Shown here one piece after another: positions 31,001-42,495 of a DNA stretch of 64,000 nt. The position numbers and the translations under genes are program-made. This DNA is from Nigrospora sphaerica (lineage: Eukaryota; Ascomycota; Sordariomycetes; Amphisphaeriales; Apiosporaceae), in the NCBI GenBank assembly GCA_018287875.1, contig JAGVVL010000013.1, positions 930,001 to 994,000 of the forward strand, written 5' to 3'. Position 1 is the first letter of the stretch, and each line of letters begins with the position of its first letter. The notes under the pieces were generated by a model. The model did not search any database and was not told where the DNA came from. It saw only the letters and a program-made list of their open reading frames with translations.

Positions 31001-34000
31001 TGAGAACCGCCTTTGTCTTTGGTGACAAGTAGCAGCTCTCCTGCTCCTGGCTCGTTGACGATCTCCTGCATCCCGAAGTGGACTTCTCGACCGTGGAATG
31101 TGCCTGTGCTCGAGAAAGACATCCCAGAAACAGGACTGGGCCGAACATCGAGGGAAACACGCCCAAACAGTGCAACATACATCTGATGGCCTCTGTAGCG
31201 GGTGGGCAAGCGTGATAGGGGCACTCCGCCCACGAGGAGCTCACCCGTCAAGGTATTGAACAAGACCTGGAGGGACGATGCACGTGTTTCAAGCCAGTAG
31301 CCTGCTGTGAAAGCAGTCCTCCAGGGCTTTTCACGTCTGTAGGCAGCCCAGCATTTTCTCATGGTTTTGTCCAGCGCCTGAACCTTGTTCAAAAGAGCCA
31401 TCTCCTGGACAACGGGACTTGAACGGTGCATGAGCGTATGCCACCTCTCGAAGAGGAAAGCCCCAAGCCGATTTTCGCGATGGGGTTTTCGAACCTCCAT
31501 ATTATCGTGGGCCAAGATGGACATTTTAAATAGGAGTGATGCCATGGGGGTATCCAAAACTTCTTCAAGGTGGTCAAGATCGAGGTTGAATGTGTCCAGG
31601 CACACCAATGCGATGTCAAACATCATTTCCCGGAACTGCATCCTCTGATCATCGGTTTCGGCCTGGAGAGATTTTTCGGACAGCTGCATCACCCAGTCAG
31701 ACGAAATCTTGCGGCAGCGACCCAAGATGGCGAGGAACGCTTGCCGATGGCTTCGATTCATTGTCAGTGCTTTGGAAGCCAGGATGGAGAAGCACCAAAT
31801 GGCTACGTAGCATTCGGGGTTCTTCTGGATCCCGTCGATGCGATGTTCTAAAGCACATGCCAGCTGAGAAGCGAATCGATCTTCCGTCAAAAACTCAAAC
31901 GACTGCCGGTGAACTTTGTTACCAGCCTTAGGGCCGGCCCGAAGACAGATGAGCAACACGAAAATGGCAGTTTCCTGCTTGCTGAAGTCCATTTGGGGGC
32001 TCTCCAACTGAACGAGAAGGCTCAACCAACGTGATTCATGACCGTACGACAAAGACATCAGCGCTTTCCCTTCCCCAAGGGAAAGATGGCTCGGGCAGAG
32101 ATGTTGGTCCGCGAGAGCCTCGTTTGGCAGCTTTCCATCTGGACGGTCGAGATCGCGAAGCACGTATGGTGTCAATCCTATGGAACGTGGTGGAAGGTTG
32201 GGTGTGCATGCTTTGAATGTGTCATTGGTCGGATTGAATGACGACATAAAGATGCCTCGTACATCATCATACATCTTCAGATGAAGGCCGTTGTTGACAC
32301 AGACATCCTTTTCGTCGAGGGCGTCAATGTTCTTTTCATCCCGATGAGTACGGGTGTTTGGCTTCGCATCTGAAAGGGGAGCTATGCGCTGTACCGAGCA
32401 TGTCGCTGCTTTGTGCCAACGCAGCAATCCATCGTAGGTTCGCAGCGGACATTTAGTGCCTGGCCGGTTCTCCTCGGAAGGAGTTGACCCGAGAACTTCA
32501 TCGATGAAGTAGACTGTGGCATCTCGCCAGGCTCGGAAACTCGACGGCAGATCCAACTCGAAGACTGTCGACTTGGCCTGATTGGAGTGACAGGGAAGTG
32601 GCCATTCATGAACTGTGATTCTTAAGTCTTTCGCCTGCTTCTGGTGATTGCAACGAGAGCAATAGTGCGAGTGGTCTAAGCGTCTGTCGCCATACGGGTC
32701 TGTGTGTTCGTATAATTCACATGAACTGTTTGCGTAGAGGTTCATGAGACGGACGTATTCTTCCTTGAGGCTGTGCAATTCCCTCAGCTTTGCCTGTCTG
32801 TCCTGGCGGGCTTGCTCTTCGATGGATTGTCGCAAACTCTGATGGCTTCCCGACTGGTCGAAAAAGCGAACGGAGAAGGATTCAGAATGACCGAAGGACA
32901 CAAAAATGGATGGTTTGGCTGACTTTTTAGCCGATGCCTCTCGGTCGAGAATGTGCCTTTCTGCCCAATGCAGTCTTGCCATATCCCCGACCTGAGCGAG
33001 CAAGAGACCCTCGAAGAGGACCATGGGAACTTCTGGTGAATAGTCCCGCATTAAGGGTATTGTTGTGATGGCTGATTTGTCCATTGCTGTCCAAATTTCC
33101 AACAAAACCAGGAGCATGCGGGAGGTGCCTTCCGGTGAATATTCGTAATATCTTTGGGCGTACTTGTGGTACTCGAACAACAAGGTAGCCAATTCTTCGC
33201 ACGTTTCCGGCCTCTGGCAGTTGTTTTGTGTCCATGTTGGAAGATTCGTCGCTACCCAACCCTCTATCGACGCCAGACGGAACGCCTCGTAACCGTCACT
33301 GTCCGACTGGGATGGTGCCCGAGGCAGATGGTTATCAGACAGAAGCGGTAGAAGACATGGCGGGGACATAGTTCCTCTGGTAGTTGGTGTCTGGCGGCAG
33401 GCAACAGAACACAAAAATTCGTCAAGCTTTGGGAGATCCAAGCGGATGTCTCGGTCCAGGTCCAAGCTCGACAGACCTCCGAAATCGATGGGATTTTCGA
33501 GGCTTCTACGGATGGCCAACCAGCGGGCATCCAGAAGCTTCGTTGTTTGTTCCATAGCCTGGCGGACCGGAGCCAGCCAAGCCCCGCCCCCAAAATTTTG
33601 GAGTTTGGCCAGGCGCCGGGCAATTTTTGCCGACATGGTGTGCAGAATCTCGCTGTCCAACGACCTGGGGATAGCAGCTTCCAAGATGTGTGCCAAGAAG
33701 TAGACGAAGAACTTCTTGTAAACCTTGGCGTCTGCACACTCCAAGCGCAGCAAGCTGAGCTGTAGAGTAACACGGACCAGCAGCCAGGTTGGGCTTCGTC
33801 GCCACGGAAGCTTGCTCGAGTTCCAGACGACGTCTTCGCGGGTGTTCTTTTGTATACGCGATACGGGGGCGTGGTCACCGCACCCCAGTAGAATGCCGGC
33901 CAGGAGCTCGGTGACAACGAGGGGGTTCGTGGTATCGCGCTCTTCGACGTGGCTTTGGCCAGCTTTGGTGACTTCTGGTTGCATGCCTTGTACGGTCTGA

Positions 34001-34641
34001 TGGCTCATCTTGCTTATGGTGTTTGCAAGAGACGTACGAAAGCCTTCTTCGTCGAGAATTTCCTTAGGCACCTCGATCGCCTGGGCTGGAAACAGTCTGA
34101 TTAGACGCCCTTGGGTTGCCATGACCTGATCGTTGGTAGGGCTGAGTTCGAAGATCTCGAAGATGGCCCCCGTTTCCGACCGATGGATAAGAAGACCAGC
34201 ATTTTGCTCCTTGATTTGGACCGGGATGGGGCTGCTTTCGTCTAGCTCAGAAGCGCGTTAGCTGCTCGCCGTTAGGTTTGTCACGGGGCATTGCAGATGC
34301 CTACCTGCTGCAGAAAGGCGATACAGCGCTTCTTGGAGGGCTTCCTCACGAAGATAACCGTCATTGTTTCGCAAACCCCTCAGGTTGCTCATGGCAGCGT
34401 GGGCCTTGAGGACTATGGCCCGGGACGATGGAGGCGCTACATCAGCAAACGATCGGAGACAGCCCTGGATGACGCCAATCAATGCATCATCGGAGCCGGA
34501 GAGCGAGTCATTATCGGAGACGGCGAGCGAGTCATCTCTGGCTGGCAGTTTCGGGGGCAGGAAAACATGATGGAACAAGTAAAGAAGTTTCGAACGGGAT
34601 AGGTCTTTGGCGCTGACATCTGGGGGCTGCGACAGCAACAT
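25048..34641 (-). CDS. giant DUF6606/DUF3638/DUF3645 protein (P-loop, often catalogued as ubiquitinyl hydrolase 1)
   Basis: Three exons: 34641-34305, 34241-26448 and 26375-25048, about 3152 residues. Exon 1 gives LYLFHHVFLPPKLP, the usual N-terminal DUF6606 signature. A 63-bp intron (34304-34242, GTAGGC...CTAG) restores the family's EQNAGLLIHR before the long exon. DUF3638 holds a Walker A-like box MQLNMGEGKSSVIVP (about residue 2089). DUF3645 has FLDEAHTRGTDLKLP (about 2674), a DEAH-like box. A 72-bp intron (26447-26376, GTATGT...CTCTAG) follows and its removal gives LLQACMRMRKLGNGQ as expected; unspliced it adds 24 residues without a stop. Databases name such proteins ubiquitinyl hydrolase, but the biochemical role is unproven. 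Motifs are intact and no RIP damage is seen. Confidence 0.88.
26376..26447 (-). other. frame-neutral intron inside the giant gene
   Basis: On the minus strand it starts GTATGTATTCC and ends CCGCCTCTAG, preceded by CAAG and followed by CTTGCATG. Its length (24 codons) and lack of stops leave the frame open if it is retained. The expected family sequence is restored only when it is removed. Confidence 0.8.
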
Positions 34642-36009
34642 CGTACCTGCCCTGGTTCTTGGCCTAAGCTGGGTTGGGGGGATACCCGACGGTTACTGTA
34701 AAGGGAGGATATTCTCTGATGAATGTACTAGTGCAAGGCTCGAGTGGTAATGAATGGTTATGTGCGGTTTTGCTTCAGTGATAGGCGACCGGAGAGTCGG
34801 GTTCGTGTGCGGTTTATAGCTATACCTACTCGTCCGGAGGCCACGGGCCGCCGACGGTTCTTAGGTGCTATTCTTGATGACCTGTCTCATGCGGTTTCCC
34901 GGATGTATTCTGCCGCGCGAACAACGCGGCTTCTCCGTTCTTGGACATCTGTAATAACAAACAACTAACGAGCCCCTACAGGAGTTTGAAGCCGACCGTC
35001 TGGTGGCCCAGTTGCATGCATCTACGCCCTGGGTATACGGAGTGGCAAGGCAGATATTTTGAGTCCCCCGCAAAGCGTCTAGGCGGCGCTTATGGTTACT
35101 TTGTCGGCCTCTACCCTCGCTGTGCTGCCGCGCGTTCGTTTAGTCGTCACGGGTACAGAGACTGCATTATGCAACGCGGGCCGAGCGACTGGGCCAACAG
35201 ATTTGGGGCACCCGTTTCTGGCGCAGCCCGGCATGGCCTATCATATCGCTCAACTCTGTTTCCTTGATGAAGTGGCAGAGCAAGTTGGTTGTGACTGCAG
35301 TGGCTGTGTTGCCCTTGAAATTCCAGCTTCCTTGCAATGCCCCATATTCCGGAGCTTGCGGGCGAATCAGGAGCTCAAGCTGGCTCAAGGGTGGAGTGGA
35401 TCCGCATGCGACCTGCATCCACAGCATCAAAACACTCCAGATTGTGTTGGCTCCATCACAAGGCCAACTGACAACCCATCCGTGGGCGTGTGGTGACGAA
35501 GACTAAATTGAAGCCGGCGTGAGGGGTCATGCACCCGCTCGTATGTTTTCGGCGTCCTGCAGTCAGATGACATAATTGTACGACGCAGCTGACAGTGGTC
35601 CAACCACAGCGTGCTCTCAATCTATTGCCCATTGTCGCTTATCTAAGTAGCCTTGTCATACGAGGGACCAGAGAATTGTCACTAGAAGACTGACCCCCAC
35701 TGCGGACCATACAAAGCAGCCTTTCGCTCGTTCTCTGAGTGGAACTCATGCGATGTTCACTGGCCACCATAGCACCATAGGACCCCCGCACGAAAGTTGG
35801 ATGCGTCTGTGGGGCCTATTCTAAGTTCCCCCGGGGGGGGGATTTTCTACTTCAAAAAGCGGAATCTTGGGGGGAGATTGCGCCAGTACTGTGATGACTG
35901 ATGAAGAGTGATAAATAAGATAAGAGAATCGCCATGAGCCTTTTCTGGCTTCCCGGCGTCTCAAGCTCCAAACGCCTTTCCCTCGCCCCCTCTTATCGGC
36001 GCTGTCTAT
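34642..36009. other. intergenic, no convincing gene
   Basis: Frames of up to 134 residues exist on the plus strand (for example 35092-35496), but none has a recognisable motif or splice logic. One stretch (about 34980-35060) reads EFEADRLVAQLHASTPWVYG and could be a scrap of an old gene. A run of nine G follows six C at 35828-35842. Confidence 0.4.
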
Positions 36010-37575
36010 ATGGTTTGCACTTCTGCCAAAATGCCACGATGTGTGCCTTGCAACCGTCATTTTGGCGACACGCAGTCGTTGCAACAACACCTTCAAGACT
36101 CCCCTCAACACGTACGCGACTCGCTACTCGGCTCCTCTCCATCCACGACATGCACGCAATGCAGCCGTTCTTTTGGCAACATGGAATCGTTGCATCAACA
36201 CGTTCGAGACTCCCCTAACCACCCGCGAGACTCGCTACCCGGCTCTGCCACATCCACGACATGCACGCAATGTAACCGTTCTTTTGACAACACGCAGTCG
36301 TTGCAACAACACATACAAGATTCCCCTAAACACATTCGAGACTCCCCTGAACACCAACAAAACTCGACACTCGTCTCCTCTACGACGTGCACGCAGTGCG
36401 ACCGTTCTTTTATTAACACTCAGTCGTTGCAACAACATATTCAAGACTCCCCTAAACACCTGCAAAGCCCGCCACTCGTCTCCTCTACGACGTGCACGCA
36501 ATGCAACCGTTCTTTTAGTAACACGCAGTCGTTACAACAACACATACAAGACTCCCCTGAACACATTCGAGACTCTCCTAAACACCAACCAAACTCGCCG
36601 CTCGTATCCTCCACGACGTGCATGCAATGCAATCGCTCTTTTAGCAACACGCAGTCGTTGAAACAACATCTGCGAAACTCCCCTAAACACCTGCCAAACT
36701 CCCCTAAACACCTGCAAAGCTTGCCACTCGACTCCTCCACGACGTGCACGCAATGCAACCACTCTTTTGGCAATACGCAGTCGTTGCAACAACATATACG
36801 AGACACCCCTAAACACCTACAAGGCTTGCAACTCATCTCCTCCACAACGTGCACGCAATGCAATCGCTCTTTTGGTAACACGCAGTCGTTGCAACAGCAC
36901 ATTCGAGACTCTCCTAAACACGTACGCGACTCGCTAGTCGGCTCTTCCCCATCTACGACGTGCACGCAACGCAACCGCACCTTCGGCACCACACAGTCTC
37001 TGACGCAGCATTTAGAGAGTTCTTCGTTCCATCTTCAACCCGGAGAAGATACATCTTCCCAGAAAACCGCATCTGACGACGAGGACATCGATGAAGGCGA
37101 CCCCAAAAAGAAGATCGGATCAGACCATGAGGAAACGAGATTTTTCACGTATCCGGAACTACACCAGGCTGTTCTGCACGCCGTGCCGGAGATGGTGGCC
37201 TGCCCACATTTCGAGAGTAATTTGAACCTTCCCTATGATGATAGGTATCCAACCAACGTCATGGCCACGTTTAACTGCCGGAACCATGGCCGCGCCCCCA
37301 ATGTTTGGGGTAGCAAAAAGGTAGCTATCGTGATCCGGGGCTATGGCAGCAACCGGTACAACGCGGTCGTCTACAACCAGCGCTGCGATAAGTGCAAGTG
37401 CCTTGGCACCATGTACCTGGACGAGACGGCCTATGTCGAACGTGTCGCATACCGACTCAAGAAATGGGCCGGCTTTAGGGTAGAAAGGCCCTCCTTTAAC
37501 GAGCGTAAAGGGCCACCGCACCGTGAGGACCTATGCGAAGGATGCAAGGCAGGCGTGTGTCAATTCGGTCAATGA
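36010..37575 (+). CDS. tandem C2H2 zinc-finger protein with C-terminal 3CxxC-type zinc domain
   Basis: Single exon, 521 residues. Residues 11-304 hold nine fingers of the form C-x2-C-x12-H-x6-H, typified by CTQCNRSFGNTQSLQQHIQD; their first Cys lies at 11, 48, 85, 127, 162, 204, 246, 281 and 318 for the tenth. The tenth is broken: CTQR replaces CTQC. An acidic linker follows (SDDEDIDEGD). Residues about 385-518 match the fungal 3CxxC zinc domain: RCDKCKCLG, the YVERVAYRLKKWAGF segment and CEGCKAGVC, with a CRNH in place of the first CxxC. It is likely to bind nucleic acid or protein; the target is unknown. The near-identical units suggest recent expansion. Confidence 0.85.
   Translation: MVCTSAKMPRCVPCNRHFGDTQSLQQHLQDSPQHVRDSLLGSSPSTTCTQCSRSFGNMESLHQHVRDSPNHPRDSLPGSATSTTCTQCNRSFDNTQSLQQHIQDSPKHIRDSPEHQQNSTLVSSTTCTQCDRSFINTQSLQQHIQDSPKHLQSPPLVSSTTCTQCNRSFSNTQSLQQHIQDSPEHIRDSPKHQPNSPLVSSTTCMQCNRSFSNTQSLKQHLRNSPKHLPNSPKHLQSLPLDSSTTCTQCNHSFGNTQSLQQHIRDTPKHLQGLQLISSTTCTQCNRSFGNTQSLQQHIRDSPKHVRDSLVGSSPSTTCTQRNRTFGTTQSLTQHLESSSFHLQPGEDTSSQKTASDDEDIDEGDPKKKIGSDHEETRFFTYPELHQAVLHAVPEMVACPHFESNLNLPYDDRYPTNVMATFNCRNHGRAPNVWGSKKVAIVIRGYGSNRYNAVVYNQRCDKCKCLGTMYLDETAYVERVAYRLKKWAGFRVERPSFNERKGPPHREDLCEGCKAGVCQFGQ
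36040..36969 (+). repeat. coding minisatellite of 105/111/126-bp zinc-finger units
   Basis: Successive finger starts are spaced 37, 37, 42, 35, 42, 42, 35 and 37 codons apart. The 42-codon units equal a 35-codon unit plus an extra seven-codon block such as IRDSPEH or LPNSPKH, so there are two nested periodicities (whole finger and 21-bp heptad). Third-position identity between units is high, pointing to recent slippage or unequal exchange. Confidence 0.85.
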
Positions 37576-38455
37576 GACTATGAGAATGGCAGGGCTGTAC
37601 CATTTTTTCAACCGTAAAAGTTTGAGGGAAGAAACGGTGTTGTTGAAGAATGATCTTATTTCTTCTCCTTTCGACTATGCCCGTATACATCTTGCATATC
37701 ATTTCGTGTGAGGAAGACAATTCTGCCATTTCGTAGAGTGATACTGCGGCAGTGATGGAATAAGTCATTCACCAGTCCATTCTCCCCCAAGGGCGCCGAT
37801 ACAGCGACGTGGAAGAACGAGGGACTTACCGAGTAAAATATTAGCCCTTCAAGATGCTCAGAAACTTTATGTCGTCCCCTTTTCGTTTTCATAATTAATC
37901 CTAATCGGTGCAATTAATAACGGGTAGCCAGATTTCAATTCGCCCTATAGTTTTCTTTTAGGCGGTTTTACAACTTATTTAGCGTGAGACCAAGTGAATA
38001 ATACACCTAGTTCCTAGCCACTCGCCACTCTAATGTCTAAAAGGTACTTATCTTTCAACCGGTTGCCTATGTGATTAAGGAGAGAGACGGTGGCTTTCTG
38101 GCCGCTCTGATAGAGATTCCATCGCCCGATTGCTCCATATCTATGCCTTTTAGCTCACATATATTGAGAGAAGAGACTAAGCTTGGATGGGACATGGAGT
38201 TATGGGCCTGGACGATGAGCTGGGTTAAACTATGACGGACTGGGAGTAGACCAACAACTTACATCATGCTTGGCTCTTTATCCCACTTTACTCTTAGTAT
38301 CACTAACTGTTCGTCGAGTTGCTAAAAGTGACGAATTATTTAAATTAATAGCCATACTAATAGCAGCGGAGGACTTCTTCTCGGTATTTTCGACGTGAAC
38401 CTATGCTGTTGTATTCGATTAATGGTGTCATCTATTTCTACACGAGCTATCTGCT
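37576..38455. other. intergenic, AT-rich
   Basis: No coding sequence or repeat recognised. It lies between the 3' ends of two convergent genes (zinc-finger gene on plus, kinase on minus). Confidence 0.55.
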
Positions 38456-40732
38456 TCATTTTTCCTGCGATTCGTCCTCGATATCTGAGAGAAACAACTG
38501 GTCAGCCCTCTTGAGAACATCGAATAAAGCCTGCGGAGGTCTTTGCGACTCGTTCGAGGTGAAGGAGCTGCTCCGGCTCCACGAGACCTCGGTGTCGCCC
38601 CAAGTGCCCTGAGCATGCTGGACGACATCTGCCGTCGCCCTTGACGGACTTATCGAATGCAGAAGGTCAGTGTCAGGCACGCTCGGGGTGCTGTTATATA
38701 CATCCCTGGCCGGCACGTGCCGTCGCCTCGGCTCAGGGCCTGGCTGGTGTCCGGCCGCCCCAGCCCCGACCGTCGACTCGTTGATCGCAATCATCTCTGT
38801 ACAAATTCGGTCCATCTTCCAGCGCTGCTTGACGTCGACGACAAGCATCTTCTCGGTAATGAGCTCTAGCATGCGACGCGCAAACGGGGAGCATCGAGGT
38901 TGAGCAAGCATCTTATCAGTCCACTGCAGATCTGTCAGCACCACTTCGTCGATGGTACATTAGGAACTTCTGAAAGGGAAGGTTCTCGTACCTCCTTAAC
39001 AGCGACCTTAACATAAGGCACCAACTGTCCGTTGGGGCCTTCTTGGATGTTGAAAAAGTTATCCTCATCAATGCAGCTGTTGAGACCGTTCCGTTCCGAG
39101 AGAGCAATGCTGAAGTCCTCCAGGTTATGCTTTCCAAGGAGGTACCATATTAGGAACTCAAAGTAGACACACCCGAGAGACCATATGTCGTACTTTGACG
39201 ATATCTGTATGTGCAGATCGAATTCCGGGGGGCGATACTTGGGAGTCAAACCCGCCAGCTGGCTGTGGCGCACTCGAGACTGTGTCGCGTAGGAGTGGTA
39301 TGTGGTAAGGCCAAGGTCCGAAAGCACCAGAAGATGTGCATCGTTTTCATATTTCTGGAACCAAAGGATGTTGGTGGCTTTTACGTCCCCGTGTCGTCCG
39401 AATTCACGGACACCATCGTCGCTGGCTCCGTCGGAGAATGTCTTCCGGCTTTCCTTTTGCATTGTCGAGAGGCCATGGATGCGTCTCAGTGCTTTCGCCA
39501 CGCCAAGCAGTTGGCAGGAAGCCCAACGGTCGTCTAGGTCGCCTTGTAATATGGCCTCCTGCCCCCAAAATTCCTCAAGGTTGCCGTCTGCCCATTCAAA
39601 GATGAGGAAGAACCTCTCTCCGTGCTGAAAAGTGAGGAGAAGCTTGATAAGGTGTTTTTCGTTCTGCGTCTTTCCGAAAGTCTTTTCGAGAGCGGAAAGC
39701 TCCGTCTTGTAGCTCTCCCTATTGGACGCATGAATCTCCTTGAGTGCAAAACTTTGGGTCTTGGTGGATTGCTAATAAACTCGATCAGTACTTTGATCTT
39801 CATATGTAGCCATGGTAAGGCGTACTTACTGCGTGTCCAGTGAAGTTATGATGATCAGGGTGTATTTGGACCTGGTAGACCATTCCAAAGTTGCCGGCAC
39901 TCTTTCGCTCATACTGCACCCAGGGAAGAGTGATGTCTTGGGCAAAGGAGTAGGAGGAGAGAACATCGGCCTGGAAATTAAAGAACGGTACAAAGAACCA
40001 GTGCTGATAGGTGCCGAAAGAAGTTTTTTCGGTTATATCCCAATCGTTGAAGAAAGGATCGTGGATGTTTATTGGGAGGTCTCCGTCCGAAACCCCTTGT
40101 TCGATAAACTGATCCAAGTATTGCAAAGCGGGAATCATGGTTAGTATACCCAGTATACGACGGTGGCTTGTGGCTTTCCCGGTGTTGTCGACTTGATATA
40201 CCTGCTTGATCTTGTTGCCGAGGTCTTCCTGCGTCATCTCCGGCTCTGATTCTTTAACAAGTGACTTGATGCACTCTTTACAGAAAATCTCCTCAAATGT
40301 ATTGATAGGCAGGAACTCCTTCTGGATATCGTCCGGTGTCTTGTGGGATTTGAGTCTCTGCCACACCCAATTTCGGACGGATTCAGTGACGTTGGGTTTA
40401 AGGTCATCCTCCAAGCCGAGATGACGTCCGAGTTCCTCAGCACCCATATAGTGCCCGGTATCGTCATCAAGGACGCTGCATGCAGCCTTGCCGAGCGGCG
40501 TGCAGTCGCACCTTGGCATAGAAAATGGCGTGGGTGCGGCATCGAGCCCCAAGTCGGAGATTGTACTGATTGAGGACGCGGCATCACTCGTCTGCCTGTT
40601 GAAACTTGCATGAGGCTGGTTTCCCTCGACGTGGCCATGATTGGATCCTACAGCTGAAAGATGATCGGCGTCGGAAAAGTTGAGTCGCACCGTGATGGGA
40701 CCGTCCACCAGTGTCTCTCCGCGACTCGCCAT
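38456..40732 (-). CDS. HGD-type protein kinase with novel N-terminal region (kinase 1)
   Basis: Exons 40732-39830, 39771-38992 and 38923-38456, about 716 residues. The introns of 58 and 68 bp (GTAAGT...TTAG and GTACGA...CTGCAG) keep the frame. The start is the ATG giving MASRGETLVDGPITVRLNF. About 270 residues precede the kinase domain, with LGILTMIPALQYLDQFIEQG and a HWFFVPFF region shared in layout with kinase 2. The kinase has GNFGMVYQV, Lys312 in FALKEI, HGDVKATNIL at about 428 (HRD changed to HGD), DLGLT at about 453 (DFG changed to DLG) and YRPPE. Catalytic residues remain, so it is probably active. The Ser-rich tail has no known motif. The family is common in Pezizomycotina; its substrate is unknown. 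Confidence 0.82.
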
Positions 40733-41469
40733 TGTCGGCTGCCAATATATCGTACCATGTGGAGTGATCTGGTGAGGTGTGGCAAGCGGGGTGGGTATCA
40801 CTTGCCTAGAGCAGTTTTCTGCTGCCTTTAAGTCATCGGGATGCCAACATGGACGCGAAATCAGGTCAAGAGGGAGGGAGCCGACGAGGCTGATCGCTGG
40901 TCGTTCTGGTTGGGCTGAAATGATTAGCCAGGCAAACCGACCGTGGCACTGCACAAGGGGCCAGGATCATCTTCCGCCGACCAATAAAAGACATCAGTCA
41001 GATGCCTACGTGAATATCCTGCAGGCTCACCGAAAACTGTATATAATTGGTTGCCTTGTCGCCCGGGCAGCTTTAGGCACTGGCCCCGCGCGCATAGCCG
41101 CGTGGCGGATTGCATGGTCGCCTTTTGGTGGCTGGCTCAGGCCGGTTGCCTAACGAACCCGAACGCCTTGCGAGATCTGCGGCTAATGGAGAACCCCAAA
41201 TAGGCTGCATTATCAGCCTTGAAAGCCAAGCCATTGCGTAACTCTCGTTCGGAAATATCATTGGCGCGGATGGGGCAGTTTTTGGAACACGTGAGGGGGG
41301 CTAACGCGCCTCTTGCGCCCTTGTCATATTACTCATTCTCCGGTAATGAGGCTAGAGACGCGTTATATAAACTGTGAGGCTTTTTTCATCACCAGAAACC
41401 GAGGAAAAGACATCATCATACCACGTTCCACTGTCGCTCTCTACCACTTCTCACCCTACAGTATCAAAC
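40733..41469. other. shared intergenic region between divergent genes
   Basis: The minus-strand kinase starts at 40732 and the plus-strand small gene at 41470, so this 737-bp stretch must hold both promoters. TATATAATTGG lies at 41039-41049 and a TTATATAAAC box at about 41363, roughly 105 bp before the plus-strand ATG. No other gene is seen. Confidence 0.5.
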
Positions 41470-41902
41470 ATGCCACAACACAAACTGAAATTCCTGAGAC
41501 GCGACGCGAGCTTCGATGTCTTCACAGAACACCCTGATCACGTTCATCCGGTAGAGCTTTCCTACTCCCTTCTCGGTGAATATGGTCAAGATCGGTTTCG
41601 GATATCCCTCCGCCGAAACGTTTACCTCATCTACATTAAACGTGGACCCGAGAGTCAGGAGAGGGTAAGCACATTGATCCCCAAAGAATTTTATTACAAC
41701 AATTCAAGTGACACTGGGCTTTGACAGAATGACATGCTATCACTTACAACAGATGAAATCTCAGCCTCCGGACGTCGATTGTCAGATGTCGAAATGGCAC
41801 GAAATGTGCTCCTGGGGAAGTCCGGGTAGCGAACAAGACGCTCAGTGGTTTTCAAAAACCGTTGCAGATCTCTGCCTCGTCATTCAGTTTCTTATAACGT
41901 AA
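41470..41902 (+). CDS. small unrecognised protein, two exons
   Basis: Exon 41470-41664 starts MPQHKLKFLRRDASFDVF and reads through SYSLLGEYGQDRFRISLRRN. The proposed intron 41665-41752 (GTAAGC...ACAACAG) leads to exon 41753-41902 with KSQPPDVDCQMSKWHEMC and a hydrophobic end DLCLVIQFLIT, about 114 residues in total. An acceptor at TTTGACAG (about 41727) would give another frame ending at 41829. The product is neither secreted nor membrane-like in exon 1. No family recognised. It is head-to-head with kinase 1, so co-regulation is possible. Confidence 0.45.
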
Positions 41903-42495
41903 ATACCAACTGAGGTATGGGATACAAGGGATGAAATTGGAACCACACGAGAAGGATTCGAGATCTTTTGCTTCGTTGTTAATCCAACGTTTTATGCGTT
42001 TTTGGAGGGTAATATGCTCAGTTTGAAAAACTTTTAACACGCAGAACTCGGTCTCTTTTTTGAACTTGTTGAAGATTCCACACATAGTAACACTATTCCT
42101 GGGAGATGGCCAAGGGTCACTGGCTACAAAAGTCTGAATAGCTGAAGCAAGAACTGTGGACTGACGATCACCGAACCAACCAAGTTCTAAGAGATTGATC
42201 AACTATAATCATGAAAGCCAAACCTTGTTCTACAATAAGGACCAGAAAGGTTCTCTTTCTACATGATTACATTAGTGTCTGTATCAGAAACACGTCATGA
42301 ATCGCAGCCTAAGAACATGTCACGGGACGTTTTTATACTTTTATAAAGCAATGAGAAACATGGAAATCCTGACTATCATTGTATAGAAGCGATGAATAAT
42401 GCTTTAAAGGAGACCCAGAACAGCACCGCAATATCAGGGATACAAAAGCGAAACACTGCCATAAGCGTAATACAGACTGCCACTGCGATCTCCAT

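Noticed and set aside
36040..36969. Regular repeats that could be mistaken for a CRISPR array or satellite
   Set aside because: The units are coding, 105-126 bp long, contiguous without spacers, and encode zinc fingers.
36441..36992. 183-residue minus-strand frame rich in Cys and Val
   Set aside because: Mirror reading of the zinc-finger repeat; its regularity is inherited from the plus-strand repeat.
41852..42202. 116-residue minus-strand frame
   Set aside because: No ATG start, no motif, and it overlaps the second exon of the better supported plus-strand small gene.
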